This document shows, one piece after another, positions 1 to 8,313 of a stretch of 64,000 nt of DNA. The stretch covers positions 5,766,001 to 5,830,000 of the forward strand of contig NZ_PYFT01000001.1 in the NCBI RefSeq assembly GCF_003023845.1. The letters are read 5' to 3'. Positions within the stretch are counted from its first letter, which is position 1. Each line of letters opens with the position of its first letter. The DNA is from Adhaeribacter arboris (GTDB lineage Bacteria > Bacteroidota > Bacteroidia > Cytophagales > Hymenobacteraceae). The position numbers and the translations under genes are program-made. The notes below the pieces were generated by a model that did no database searches, was not told the DNA's origin, and saw only the letters and a list, made by a program, of their open reading frames with translations.

Positions 1-793
1 ATTTATCCAAATAAGTAGCTAATTGTTGTATCTCTAGTAATAAAGGTTTAATTTTTTCATCTTGGCTATGAAAGCTTGACATTGCTTTAGCTATGCTGTT
101 TATACGAATTATTGTCTGTTCAAATTTTAACTTAGTTCTTTGTTGAATTCCATATGTCCTTATTGCTTCGTATAAAGTCTGCTGAATTTGAGCAACGGAC
201 TGATAAAGCCTTTTTAGTGATGAAGTATTTCCATAAGAAGCTAATCCACCCTGATTGGCTTGAAAGTGCAGATAGTTATGTATACTGGCTAAGAATCTAT
301 ATGTACTGCGGCTAAGAGAATATAATTTATCATGATTATGCTCATCTAATGCTTTGTCAATTTGTTCGTCTATTAAATATAATTCCTTTTCAAAATCCAC
401 AATTCGACGTTGATGCTCGCTAGTATAAATAAGGCGGAGCATCGCTGATTGTCTTTCGGAAGCTATTTTACCAACAAATACTGCAATTAAGATTAATCCA
501 GAGAGAACTTGAAAAGAAGCCATAAATTTCCCAAATCCAATGGGAGCAATGTCTCCATATCCTAGGGAGCTAAATGTAATAACACAAAAGTATAATGAAT
601 CAAACCATCTTAAATTGGTAGTATTAGTGCCATGTCCATACGGATTTATTAACCAAAAGTATAATGAGCAAAAAAGTATGACACCAAAAATACAAGCACC
701 TATTGCAACATAGGATGTTTTGTCTATTGCTCCCCCTATAAATGTCGTAAGTGTTTGATTGTTTTTCTTTTTTATCATTATAAAATTAACCAT
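1..793 (-). CDS. Two-TM potassium channel family protein (3' end outside window)
   Basis: This reading frame runs off the left edge of the window; 264 codons are visible. Near residues 25-50 there is a hydrophobic helix. It is followed by a pore segment with the selectivity-filter-like motif SSLGYGDIAP (a TVGYGD variant) and a second hydrophobic helix (SGLILIAVFVGKIAS). This is the M1-pore-M2 layout of the Ion_trans_2 family. The cytoplasmic C-terminal part is polar, rich in E, Q and K and probably helical, with no recognisable RCK/TrkA-N domain in the visible part. Two in-frame ATG codons (793 and 778) could start it; an in-frame stop lies further upstream. The family conducts K+ or, less often, Na+. 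The channel fold is clear; ion specificity is inferred from the GYGD core. Confidence 0.75.
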   Translation of the reverse strand, partial: MVNFIMIKKKNNQTLTTFIGGAIDKTSYVAIGACIFGVILFCSLYFWLINPYGHGTNTTNLRWFDSLYFCVITFSSLGYGDIAPIGFGKFMASFQVLSGLILIAVFVGKIASERQSAMLRLIYTSEHQRRIVDFEKELYLIDEQIDKALDEHNHDKLYSLSRSTYRFLASIHNYLHFQANQGGLASYGNTSSLKRLYQSVAQIQQTLYEAIRTYGIQQRTKLKFEQTIIRINSIAKAMSSFHSQDEKIKPLLLEIQQLATYLDK

Positions 794-1447
794 AACTACC
801 GGATAAACGACATAACATACGCTTATCGGCACTATGTACAGAGTTTACATATCTATTTTTATAATATTTGTAACGGCTTGATGACTGGTTACAGCTACAT
901 TCATTTATAAGAGTATTAATATGCAGAAATTTATTTAATTGTTTTACTAGCGGCCGTTTTCTTTATAATGCGTTTTGCCGAGGATAGTTGGTTTTATTAA
1001 TATTTATAGCTGCTGTCTCCAGCGATTTTCTCCGTAGTTGAAAAATGGGGTATATCGATAAGAGGAAATAATTTAATGAAGACGATTTTTCTTCTAAAAT
1101 GCTGAGCCGTGTATTTACGCGGGTAATACCCGGATAACTCGTTTATAACATGGGTAAGTAAGTTTGAAATAAAATGAACCGATAAGTACCAAGTTGACTT
1201 TAAGTAAGGACTATTTTTAAAATTCTACTTACTAAAAGAATGGGAGAAGGCTTGGTCGTACTGGGGTTTTCGGCGGTATTTTGTTACTTCCGCAAATTAA
1301 TTTGTAGCTTAAATGTTCGGCTAAAGGGCGAGCTAAAGCTTTCGTAATAACGCTTAGTTTTAATAGTATGGATTTTAAAAAGGGCTACTTTAAACCAAGT
1401 AAGTACCATTCGCATACCTCAGCTGATTTTAACTTATCATCCAAAAA
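794..1447. other. Intergenic region, no supported gene
   Basis: About 650 bases separate the channel gene from the terminator of the sugar-catabolic array. I see no protein-like frame, RNA gene or clear repeat here. The short open frames on both strands have the composition of chance frames. Confidence 0.5.
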
Positions 1448-1487
1448 CAAAACGGGCCACCCATCACGTGATAGGTGGCCCGTTTTG
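1448..1487 (-). terminator. Intrinsic terminator of the GalNAc/GH109 gene array
   Basis: Arms of 14 bases (CAAAACGGGCCACC and its complement) flank a 12-base loop that is itself nearly palindromic (ATCACGTGAT). The stem lies 19 bases past the stop of the last minus-strand gene. A/T runs on both sides make it able to act in both directions. Confidence 0.85.
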
Positions 1488-1505
1488 CTTTTAATTAGCA
1501 GGCAT

Positions 1506-2843
1506 TTAAACAAAAGTAAGCGGCGTTCTTTCTTTCCATTTGCCGCGGGTAAAATCCGGGAAATCAACCGGGCGGCATTTGCCCGCCACCGAAGCTTCGG
1601 TAATCGGGGAGATGGCGCTGCTGGTAACAGAATCATACACATCCCAATCCGGCATTTTATTTTCCCGCAGGGCCATTACCAACCGGTGCCAGACAATGGG
1701 CGTTTGATTGGTACTGCCCCCGTGGCCGCGGGTAGCGCCACCTTTCCGGGGGGGCGGGTTGTAGTTTTTGGTCATGGGGTGTTCGTATTCTTTTAAATAC
1801 TTATCCGCTGGTTCCCACTGGTCGTGTTGCGGGCTCAAACCTTCGATGTAAATGCGTTTGGAATCTTTGTCGCCTAAATATACCCCTTTGGTACCTTGTA
1901 CCCGGTAGCTTTCCCGGGGGTGCGGAGTGTGGGTGTCATGGTTCAAAGTCATCATTTTGCCGTTTACTGTCCGGATGAGCGTGGCATTATAATCGCCCAG
2001 CTTAATGGGCATCTTGGCGTATTTTGAATCCGGACCGTACATTTTGGCGGCGTACTCATTGATCATCACGGATTTGGAGCTCATCGAAACCAAGAAATCA
2101 ATGCGGTCGCCGTGGTTAATATCCAGGGCTGGCAGCATTTTGTTCATCGGGTGGTCCGGGTACAAGTTACCGTTGCGATCTACGGCGTGCTGCAAACGCC
2201 AAGGTTCTTCTTCGGGGTCAAATTTTACGCGCCGCAGGTCGTGGATATAACCCGTTTCGGCGTGGATGATATCTCCCAGCACGCCCTTCCGGATCATGTT
2301 TAAAACGGCGGGTTCGCCAAATCCTTCCAGACCAATAGTAGCCCATTTTCCGGTTTTTTCGTAGGTTTCCACTATTTCCCAGGCTTCATCCACGGTTAAT
2401 ACAATCGGTACTTCGCACACCGCGTGCTTGTCGTGGCGCATGGCCGCTAAACAAATGGGAGCGTGAATGTCCCAGGGGGTGGAACAAATAACGGCATCTA
2501 ATTTATGATCGGAGCAAACTTTTAAATAATCCGTGTTGCCGCTGTACAGTTTCGGTTTGGGGCGCCCCGACTCCTTGACCCACGCGCCGGCCCGTTCCAG
2601 GCGCGAAGTGTTAATATCACAAACCACCGGTACTTCAACGCCCTCCATGCCCAGGGCGCAATCCAGGTGGTAAGAACCCCGGCCGCCCACGCCGATAAAG
2701 CCTAAGCGAATCGGTTTATTGGCCGCTTCTTTTTGCGCGAAGGTTTGCTGGGGTAAGATCAAGCCACCACCTAAAGCCAGGCTACCTAAGGCCGTGGTGG
2801 ATAATTTCAGAAAGTTTCTGCGATCAAAATTGTTATTGCCCAT
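1506..2843 (-). CDS. Tat-exported Gfo/Idh/MocA protein, GH109-like (third copy)
   Basis: 445 residues. The N-terminus carries a twin-arginine signal (DRRNFLK, residues 7-13, then a hydrophobic stretch), so it is probably exported folded with bound nucleotide. A Rossmann motif GVGGRG lies at 51-56, followed by STPWDIHAP near 121-129. The LYPDH motif puts a His at 231, equivalent to the catalytic-His region of GH109 NAD-dependent alpha-N-acetylgalactosaminidases. The C-terminal part has RGHGGS, WDVYD and PDFTRGKWK, also GH109-like. It is more diverged than the two upstream paralogues (for example YPDHPMN where they have YPxHGLG), so its substrate may differ. It is the last gene of the array and is followed by a terminator. 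The family call is strong; activity on GalNAc glycosides is inference from family resemblance and context. Confidence 0.75.
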   Translation of the reverse strand: MGNNNFDRRNFLKLSTTALGSLALGGGLILPQQTFAQKEAANKPIRLGFIGVGGRGSYHLDCALGMEGVEVPVVCDINTSRLERAGAWVKESGRPKPKLYSGNTDYLKVCSDHKLDAVICSTPWDIHAPICLAAMRHDKHAVCEVPIVLTVDEAWEIVETYEKTGKWATIGLEGFGEPAVLNMIRKGVLGDIIHAETGYIHDLRRVKFDPEEEPWRLQHAVDRNGNLYPDHPMNKMLPALDINHGDRIDFLVSMSSKSVMINEYAAKMYGPDSKYAKMPIKLGDYNATLIRTVNGKMMTLNHDTHTPHPRESYRVQGTKGVYLGDKDSKRIYIEGLSPQHDQWEPADKYLKEYEHPMTKNYNPPPRKGGATRGHGGSTNQTPIVWHRLVMALRENKMPDWDVYDSVTSSAISPITEASVAGKCRPVDFPDFTRGKWKERTPLTFV

Positions 2844-2867
2844 AGTTGTTCTGTTAAAAAATTAGTC

Positions 2868-3977
2868 TCACTTATTTTTACTGGTTTTAAGCATCCCGAA
2901 TAATTTCAAAGCATTTTTGTTGTAAATTTTTTCCAGCGCTTCATCCGGCAGGTACAATCCGTAAATCATCCAGCGGCCCTGCAAATGATGGCCCTCCGAG
3001 GGGTCGATGTATTCATCACTGGTTTCTAAAAAACGGTAGTAAATCCGGTAAGCTTCGGCGTTGGGTGGGGTGTCGGTGCCAAAGAGAATGCGGTCCTGGT
3101 GTTTAATCATAAACTTGCGAGCGGTGTAGGGCTGGCGACCTAATTCGCTGATGCGGGCGCTCATTTCCACGTAAAAATTCGGGTAAGTCGCCAGCCAGTT
3201 CGAAACTTTGCCCAGTTCTTCCGGTAAATTTCCCATGTGCGCTCCCACAAAAATGGTGTTGGGGTGCCGGGCCATTACCCGGTTGCGTTGGGCCAGAATT
3301 TCTTCTTTGGGTGGGTATTCGGGTCCGTAGGCCCAGTTGGGATGGCTGCCCAATTCGTCGTACCGTTCGTTAAATTGATCGACCGGCGTAAAAAAAGCTT
3401 TGGGATCCGAAACGTGCATGACAATCGGAATACCGAGTTCGCCGCACTTGGCCCAAATGGGATCAATGCGCGGATCGTCCACGGGTACTATTTTGCCGCT
3501 TTTATCTTTCACGGTTAAGCCCAGCGATTTAAAAATTTTCATGCCCCGGGCACCCAACTGCACGGCTTCTTCTAATTTTTTCGCTTCTTTTTGCCCAAAG
3601 TTGGGCTCGTCGATTTTACTGAAATCGGGGCTGAAAAAAACCAGGAATCTTTCTTTCGATACTTTTTGTGAGGCGGCTAAATGTTCTTTATAAAAATTTT
3701 CGGCGGAGCGGCCATCTAAACTAACGCACTGCCAAACGCCGGCTTTATCCATTTCCTCCAAATATTTAGCGGTATTTTTTAATTCGCGCAAATGATTGTG
3801 GATGTCAATCACCGGAAATTTGGGTTTCATGATTTTGGTTTCCGCCACTACCATCTGACTTTTGGGTTGCCAATCCAGCAGCTTTAAATCTTTGGTTTGG
3901 GCCAGCAAAACGTTGGCCAGCAGCAAGAGCGCGGGGGCGAGTAAATAGCGGCCGTTAAAAAGAAAAAACTTTACCAT
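2868..3977 (-). CDS. Secreted amidohydrolase (Amidohydro_2 type)
   Basis: 369 residues with a Sec-type signal (hydrophobic residues 12-25, then LAQ), so periplasmic. The TIM-barrel metal ligands are visible: HNH at 60-62, a His in IVMHVSDP, a His in VGAHMGN and the terminal Asp in FGTDTPP. This places it in the Amidohydro_2 (PF04909-like) group of metal hydrolases and decarboxylases. It starts 24 bases after the GH109-like gene ends on the coordinate map and lies 13 bases from the next amidohydrolase, consistent with one transcript. It is clearly related to, but more distant from, the other two amidohydrolases of the array. The substrate is unknown. Given the neighbours, a sugar lactone, N-acyl sugar or other product of the GH109 reaction is possible, but nothing in the sequence fixes this. 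Confidence 0.7.
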   Translation of the reverse strand: MVKFFLFNGRYLLAPALLLLANVLLAQTKDLKLLDWQPKSQMVVAETKIMKPKFPVIDIHNHLRELKNTAKYLEEMDKAGVWQCVSLDGRSAENFYKEHLAASQKVSKERFLVFFSPDFSKIDEPNFGQKEAKKLEEAVQLGARGMKIFKSLGLTVKDKSGKIVPVDDPRIDPIWAKCGELGIPIVMHVSDPKAFFTPVDQFNERYDELGSHPNWAYGPEYPPKEEILAQRNRVMARHPNTIFVGAHMGNLPEELGKVSNWLATYPNFYVEMSARISELGRQPYTARKFMIKHQDRILFGTDTPPNAEAYRIYYRFLETSDEYIDPSEGHHLQGRWMIYGLYLPDEALEKIYNKNALKLFGMLKTSKNK

Positions 3978-3990
3978 AGGACGTTGGCGG

Positions 3991-5100
3991 TTACAATTTT
4001 GCTTTGGTAAAACCAGGAAGCCATTTCTCGGCGTTTTTACAGTACAGCTTATCTACCACGGTCCGGGGCAGGTGCAAGCCTTTGTATGTGCTCTTATTGC
4101 TGTTAGTCAGCTGTTCGTCGGTCACAAAAAACTTCCAATCGCGCAGCCAGGCATTGTGGGTGTTTTGTCCAATCGCGGTGGGGTCGTTGTTATTATTGGT
4201 GGTGATATCGGAACCGTACAATATCCGGTCCTGGTACTTGATAAAGAAATCGTGCACTTTCGGCCAGTCAGTAACGGCCTGGTGCTGCAAATGCGCGATG
4301 CGGGCGGCAATATCTACGGCCAGGTTGGGGTATTTATCCAGGCGTTTGGCAATTTCGTCGACGCTCCACTCCAGGCTGGCCAGGTGCACACTCACTACTT
4401 TTAAATCGGGGTGTTTGGCCAGCATGTGGTCGCGGGCTTGCATCTGGGCTTCGTAACTCGGGTACTCCGGGTGCAAATACATGTGGTACTGGGGGTTTTT
4501 GCTGTAGTACCGCTTATTGCCTTCCACCGACATTTGGTCCAGGGGCAGCCAGCAATCTTTGGGCTCGCCCTGGTGACTAAGTAAGGTAATTTTGTTTTTA
4601 GCGATGTAATCGAAAACCGGATCAAACTTCGGATTATCGATCATCACGAATTTCCCATCTTTATCTTTCAACTCCATGCCGATGTTCTTCCACACTTTCA
4701 CCCCGATGGCTCCCTGCGCGAAGGAATTTTTTAAATAAGCAATGGTTTCTTTTTGCCAGTTATCCTGGTTAAAATTTTTGACCGAAATAGTAGTGGCGTA
4801 ATGCAGTTGCTTCGGAAATTCTTGCGCGTGCTTTACCGCTAAAGCTTGTTGTTCGGTGATAGGGGGGGAACCGGGAAAAAGATAACCGTTAATATCCAGC
4901 AGGTGAAAATTATCCTCTTGCGCTTGTTTAATAAAGGTGGCCTCCGGCGTATAAACGTGCACGTGGGTATCGTACTTTTTCACCGTTTTAAAATCTTCCA
5001 CTGAATAATAATCCGGGGCTAGCTTCGCCTCCTTTTTACCCGCGGGAGTGCCGTATAAGCCAGCAACCAGGATGGTAAGATAAACGAGTTTAAGATACAT
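3991..5100 (-). CDS. Secreted amidohydrolase (Amidohydro_2 type), paralogue of 7015-8169
   Basis: 369 residues. The N-terminus (MYLKLVYLTILVAGLYG) is a signal peptide without a lipobox Cys, so a soluble periplasmic enzyme is likely. Metal ligands: HVH at 46-48, a His in LLSHQGEP, a His in VSVHLAS and an Asp in YGSD. It shares long blocks with the amidohydrolase at 7015-8169, such as GAI(G/A)VKVWKNIG, HMYLHPEYPS and FFIKYQDR. The two therefore arose by duplication together with their GH109 neighbours. It follows the GH109-like gene at 5276-6688. The fold and metal dependence are solid; the substrate is unknown. Confidence 0.7.
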   Translation of the reverse strand: MYLKLVYLTILVAGLYGTPAGKKEAKLAPDYYSVEDFKTVKKYDTHVHVYTPEATFIKQAQEDNFHLLDINGYLFPGSPPITEQQALAVKHAQEFPKQLHYATTISVKNFNQDNWQKETIAYLKNSFAQGAIGVKVWKNIGMELKDKDGKFVMIDNPKFDPVFDYIAKNKITLLSHQGEPKDCWLPLDQMSVEGNKRYYSKNPQYHMYLHPEYPSYEAQMQARDHMLAKHPDLKVVSVHLASLEWSVDEIAKRLDKYPNLAVDIAARIAHLQHQAVTDWPKVHDFFIKYQDRILYGSDITTNNNNDPTAIGQNTHNAWLRDWKFFVTDEQLTNSNKSTYKGLHLPRTVVDKLYCKNAEKWLPGFTKAKL

Positions 5101-5275
5101 CTTGAAATCTTTTAGTGGTCACGGTTAGGCGGTTTTTGGCCGCTAGAATGAAGAATTTAAAAAAACATTTCGCCAACCCTCCTTTGAAAAAGCGAGGACT
5201 AACTTCCTCCGCGCTTTTGCCTCAGCGGTAAATAAACCGGGAGCAACGCAATGGCGTACCGGACGAAGCAAACAG

Positions 5276-6688
5276 TTACAACTTCACGTTGGTGTTGCCG
5301 CCTTGGGCCAGTAGTACATCCACGGGCTTGTTGTTTTTCCAGGAACCGTTGGTGAAATCGGGTATATCTACCGAATTGGAACGTTTGGCCACGGATTGTT
5401 CACTCAAAGGCCCAATGGCACTCCAAGCGGCGGCATCATACACGTCAATATCCAGGGGTAAGCCGTTGCGTAAACAATCTACCAGGCGCCAGTTCATCAA
5501 AAAATCCATGCCGCCGTGGCCGCCCACTTGCTTGGCCAGTTCGCCTACTTTTTTTACAATGGGAGGTTGGTATTTGGCTTCCAAATCTTTCATTTCCTGC
5601 TCCGTTAACCAATCTTTATGGCCCACCGAAACTTTGCCCGGCAATGGGTATTTTTGCGCGGCGCCTTTGGTGCCGCTAATGAGTTGGATGCGGGAATACA
5701 CACGGGGCGAGGATACGTCGTGTTGCAGCATAATGGAGCGGCCTTTGGCGGTACGAATCGTGGTGGTATTCATGTTGCCCCGGAACGATTTATTGGCGTA
5801 GGGTTTAAAAAAGTCGTCGGTGGCGGCTAGTTCTTTGGCCTTGGGGCCCATCATAAAATCGTTGCTCGACATGGCCACCAGGTAATCCATTTTGTCGCCC
5901 CGGTTAATGTCCATTACCTGCGCAACCGGTCCTAAACCGTGGCCGGGGTACAAGTTACCGTTGCGGCTGGCGTTTTGCTTGAGCCGCCACATGTCGTAGT
6001 AGCCGTCTTTTTTAAAATTTAGCTCCATCAGGTTATGAATGTAAGCCCCTTCGCCGTGGATAATATCCCCGAAGAAACCTTGGCGGGCCATGTTCAGCGT
6101 TAGTAATTCAAAAAAGTCGTAGCAGCAATTTTCCAGGTACATGCAATGCTTCTTCGTTTTCTCGGAAGTTTCGACCAATTGCCAGCATTCATCCAGGGTA
6201 ATAACGCCGGGTACTTCAATGGCTACGTGTTTGCCTTGCTCCATGGCGTATACCGCCATAGGCGCGTGCAAATGCCAGGGCGTAGAAATATAGACTAGGT
6301 CCACATCTTTCCGTTCGCACAGCTTTTTCCATTCGTTTTCTTTGCCGGAGTACATGGCTGGATTATGGTTGGCGCCTAGTTTTTCTTTCACGGCGCTTAC
6401 TTTTTCAGGCCGAATATCGCACAAAGCCGTAATTTGGACGCCTTCTACTTTGCTGGACCGGTAAGCATGCCCCGGCCCGCGCTGCCCTAAGCCAATAAAT
6501 CCCATCCGGACGGTTTCCAGCTTCGGCGCACCGTAGCCCGACATGTTAAATTTCTGGTTGCGCGGTGGAGCCGGCTCTAAATTACCCAGTACCTTGGCAC
6601 TGCTAACGGTGGGGGTAGCCAAGCCCGTCAGAAGGCCGGCTCCAACCAAGCCCGTAAATTTTAAAAAATCGCGGCGGTTGTCTTTCAT
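5276..6688 (-). CDS. Tat-exported GH109-like Gfo/Idh/MocA protein (second copy)
   Basis: 470 residues from the ATG at 6688. A longer in-frame start at 6754 exists but adds 22 residues unlike the paralogue, whereas MKDNRRDFLKFTG matches it, so 6688 is preferred. Twin-arginine signal NRRDFLK at 4-10 without a lipobox Cys; NAD-binding GLGQRG at 66-71; STPWHLHAP; LYPGHGLGP containing the GH109-type His; GGHGGMDF; and a PDFTNGSWK tail. These match the NAD-dependent alpha-N-acetylgalactosaminidases of GH109 (Elizabethkingia type), in which the sugar is transiently oxidised at C3. Its close paralogue lies at 8314-9726. Expected role: release of terminal alpha-GalNAc in the periplasm. Family assignment is from motif memory; the substrate is inference. 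Confidence 0.75.
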   Translation of the reverse strand: MKDNRRDFLKFTGLVGAGLLTGLATPTVSSAKVLGNLEPAPPRNQKFNMSGYGAPKLETVRMGFIGLGQRGPGHAYRSSKVEGVQITALCDIRPEKVSAVKEKLGANHNPAMYSGKENEWKKLCERKDVDLVYISTPWHLHAPMAVYAMEQGKHVAIEVPGVITLDECWQLVETSEKTKKHCMYLENCCYDFFELLTLNMARQGFFGDIIHGEGAYIHNLMELNFKKDGYYDMWRLKQNASRNGNLYPGHGLGPVAQVMDINRGDKMDYLVAMSSNDFMMGPKAKELAATDDFFKPYANKSFRGNMNTTTIRTAKGRSIMLQHDVSSPRVYSRIQLISGTKGAAQKYPLPGKVSVGHKDWLTEQEMKDLEAKYQPPIVKKVGELAKQVGGHGGMDFLMNWRLVDCLRNGLPLDIDVYDAAAWSAIGPLSEQSVAKRSNSVDIPDFTNGSWKNNKPVDVLLAQGGNTNVKL

Positions 6689-7014
6689 GGTATGTATAAA
6701 TAGTTGTTCCTTATGAGTTGTTCGTTGTTCGGCATATATGATTTTACAAATCAATAGATTAATCCAACCTATTCTTCTGGAAATTTCCGCCCAATTGCCT
6801 GGTTTAGAAACAGGGCGAATAAAGTTTATTGAGTTGAGCTTTTTTTTAATTTTAGAATAAAAAGCGGGTTAAACTTTGCAGGTAAGTTTTTGAGCGATAT
6901 AGCTAGTTCTAAGTACTTCGACATAATTTATTCAGCTTAAGCTTTGTATTAATTCGCTGCCTATTATAGTTTTATGGATCTAACAACGAGTAACGAGTAA
7001 CTAACAACTCCTTA
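6689..7014. other. Intergenic region inside the minus-strand array
   Basis: About 325 AT-rich bases between the second GH109-like gene and the upstream amidohydrolase. This is the largest gap in the array, so an internal promoter for the second and third modules is possible. I see no clear -7 box, hairpin or small gene. Confidence 0.4.
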
Positions 7015-8169
7015 TTAACTGGCTTGCTTGATGCTGGGAAACCATTTTTCGGCGTTGTGCAGGTAAATTTTATCCACTACTTCGCGGGGCAGATGTAAGC
7101 CGTTAAATTCTTTTTCCACCTTGGGGGTTTTCATTTTTTCGCCGGAAGTAAAAAATTTCCAGTGCCGCAGCCAATTTGCGTGAGCATCAATACTTACCTG
7201 TTCCGGCGACTTCGCGCCGGTTACGCCTTCGTCGGTTGCATAAATCAGGCGGTCCTGGTATTTAATAAAAAAGTCGTGTACTTTCTGCCAATCCGTTACA
7301 GCCTGGTATTGGAAGTGCGAAATCCTTTCGGCTAAATCTACCGCCATGTTGGGGTACTTATCCAGTCTTTTGGCCAGTTCGTTCACGTCCCATTCCAAAC
7401 TAGCTAAATGCGCGCCCACAAACCGCACGTTCGGGTGTTTTTCTAACATGTGATCGCGGGCCCGAATGATCTCTTCGTGCGAAGGATATTCCGGGTGCAG
7501 GTACATGTGGTATTGCGGGTGCTCACTGAAGTACTTCTTATCACCGGCCACCGTCATTTTATCCACCGGAAGCCAGGCGTTACGCGGCTCGGCCAGGTGC
7601 CCAATTAAGGTAATGTTGCTTTTTTCAATTAAATCAATGATCGGGTCGAATTTGGGGTCGTCGATCATCACGAATTTACCATTTGCATCTTTCAACTCCA
7701 GGCCAATGTTTTTCCAGACCTTCACGGCAATCGCGCCCTTGGCGAACGAATCTTTTAAATAAGCCAGCGTTTTTTGTTGCCAGTCGGGTTGGTTGAAACC
7801 TTCCAGGGAAAAAGTGGTGGCGTACAGGATATCGTTCGGTTTATCTTTTACCAGGCGCAGGGCCACTTCTTGTTGCTGCGCTACGGGCGGCGAAGAAGGC
7901 GAAGCCACGTTAATATTTAAAAATCGGAAATTATCTTTAGCTGCTTGGTTGATGAAAATCGTATCGTACAGCTTAATGTGGACGTGCGAATTAAATTTTT
8001 TAATTTTCGCAAAATCCTCGGGACCGTAAAATTCTTCCGTTGCATTACTGGCAACCGCGTTGTTATTGGCGCTTGCTTTTTCGCTTTTGCCCTGGGAACA
8101 ATTCTGCAAGAAAAATGAAAGAGAACAAAGAAGGACACTTAATTGGATGGACTTTAACAAGTTTTTCAT
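7015..8169 (-). CDS. Secreted amidohydrolase, probable lipoprotein (Amidohydro_2 type)
   Basis: 384 residues. The signal peptide ends in SFFLQNC with Cys24 followed by a polar, low-complexity linker (SQGKSEKASANNN). This suggests a lipoprotein, although Asn before the Cys is unusual. The barrel begins with HVH at 62-64. Further ligands are the His in LIGHLAEP, the His in VGAHLAS and the Asp in YATD. The mature part is a close paralogue of 3991-5100. It sits next to the GH109-like gene at 8314-9726, which also has a lipobox, so this pair may be membrane-anchored together. Catalysis is by a metal-activated water; the substrate is not known. Confidence 0.7.
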   Translation of the reverse strand: MKNLLKSIQLSVLLCSLSFFLQNCSQGKSEKASANNNAVASNATEEFYGPEDFAKIKKFNSHVHIKLYDTIFINQAAKDNFRFLNINVASPSSPPVAQQQEVALRLVKDKPNDILYATTFSLEGFNQPDWQQKTLAYLKDSFAKGAIAVKVWKNIGLELKDANGKFVMIDDPKFDPIIDLIEKSNITLIGHLAEPRNAWLPVDKMTVAGDKKYFSEHPQYHMYLHPEYPSHEEIIRARDHMLEKHPNVRFVGAHLASLEWDVNELAKRLDKYPNMAVDLAERISHFQYQAVTDWQKVHDFFIKYQDRLIYATDEGVTGAKSPEQVSIDAHANWLRHWKFFTSGEKMKTPKVEKEFNGLHLPREVVDKIYLHNAEKWFPSIKQAS

Positions 8170-8313
8170 TCGCTAGGCTTTTCGGGTGAATAGTAATTTT
8201 CGGGGTGTGCTTTCCTTTTAAAGCCACCCGGTTACAGGTTTTTCAAGTGGCAAGCTGGGCAGATAAAGCATAAATCAGGGTCAGTTCTAAAAAAGGAAAG
8301 TACCTTTTAAACC

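Noticed and set aside
1368-1796. 142-residue plus-strand frame over the terminator and the GH109-like gene
   Set aside because: Shadow of the minus-strand gene; it translates through the terminator hairpin.
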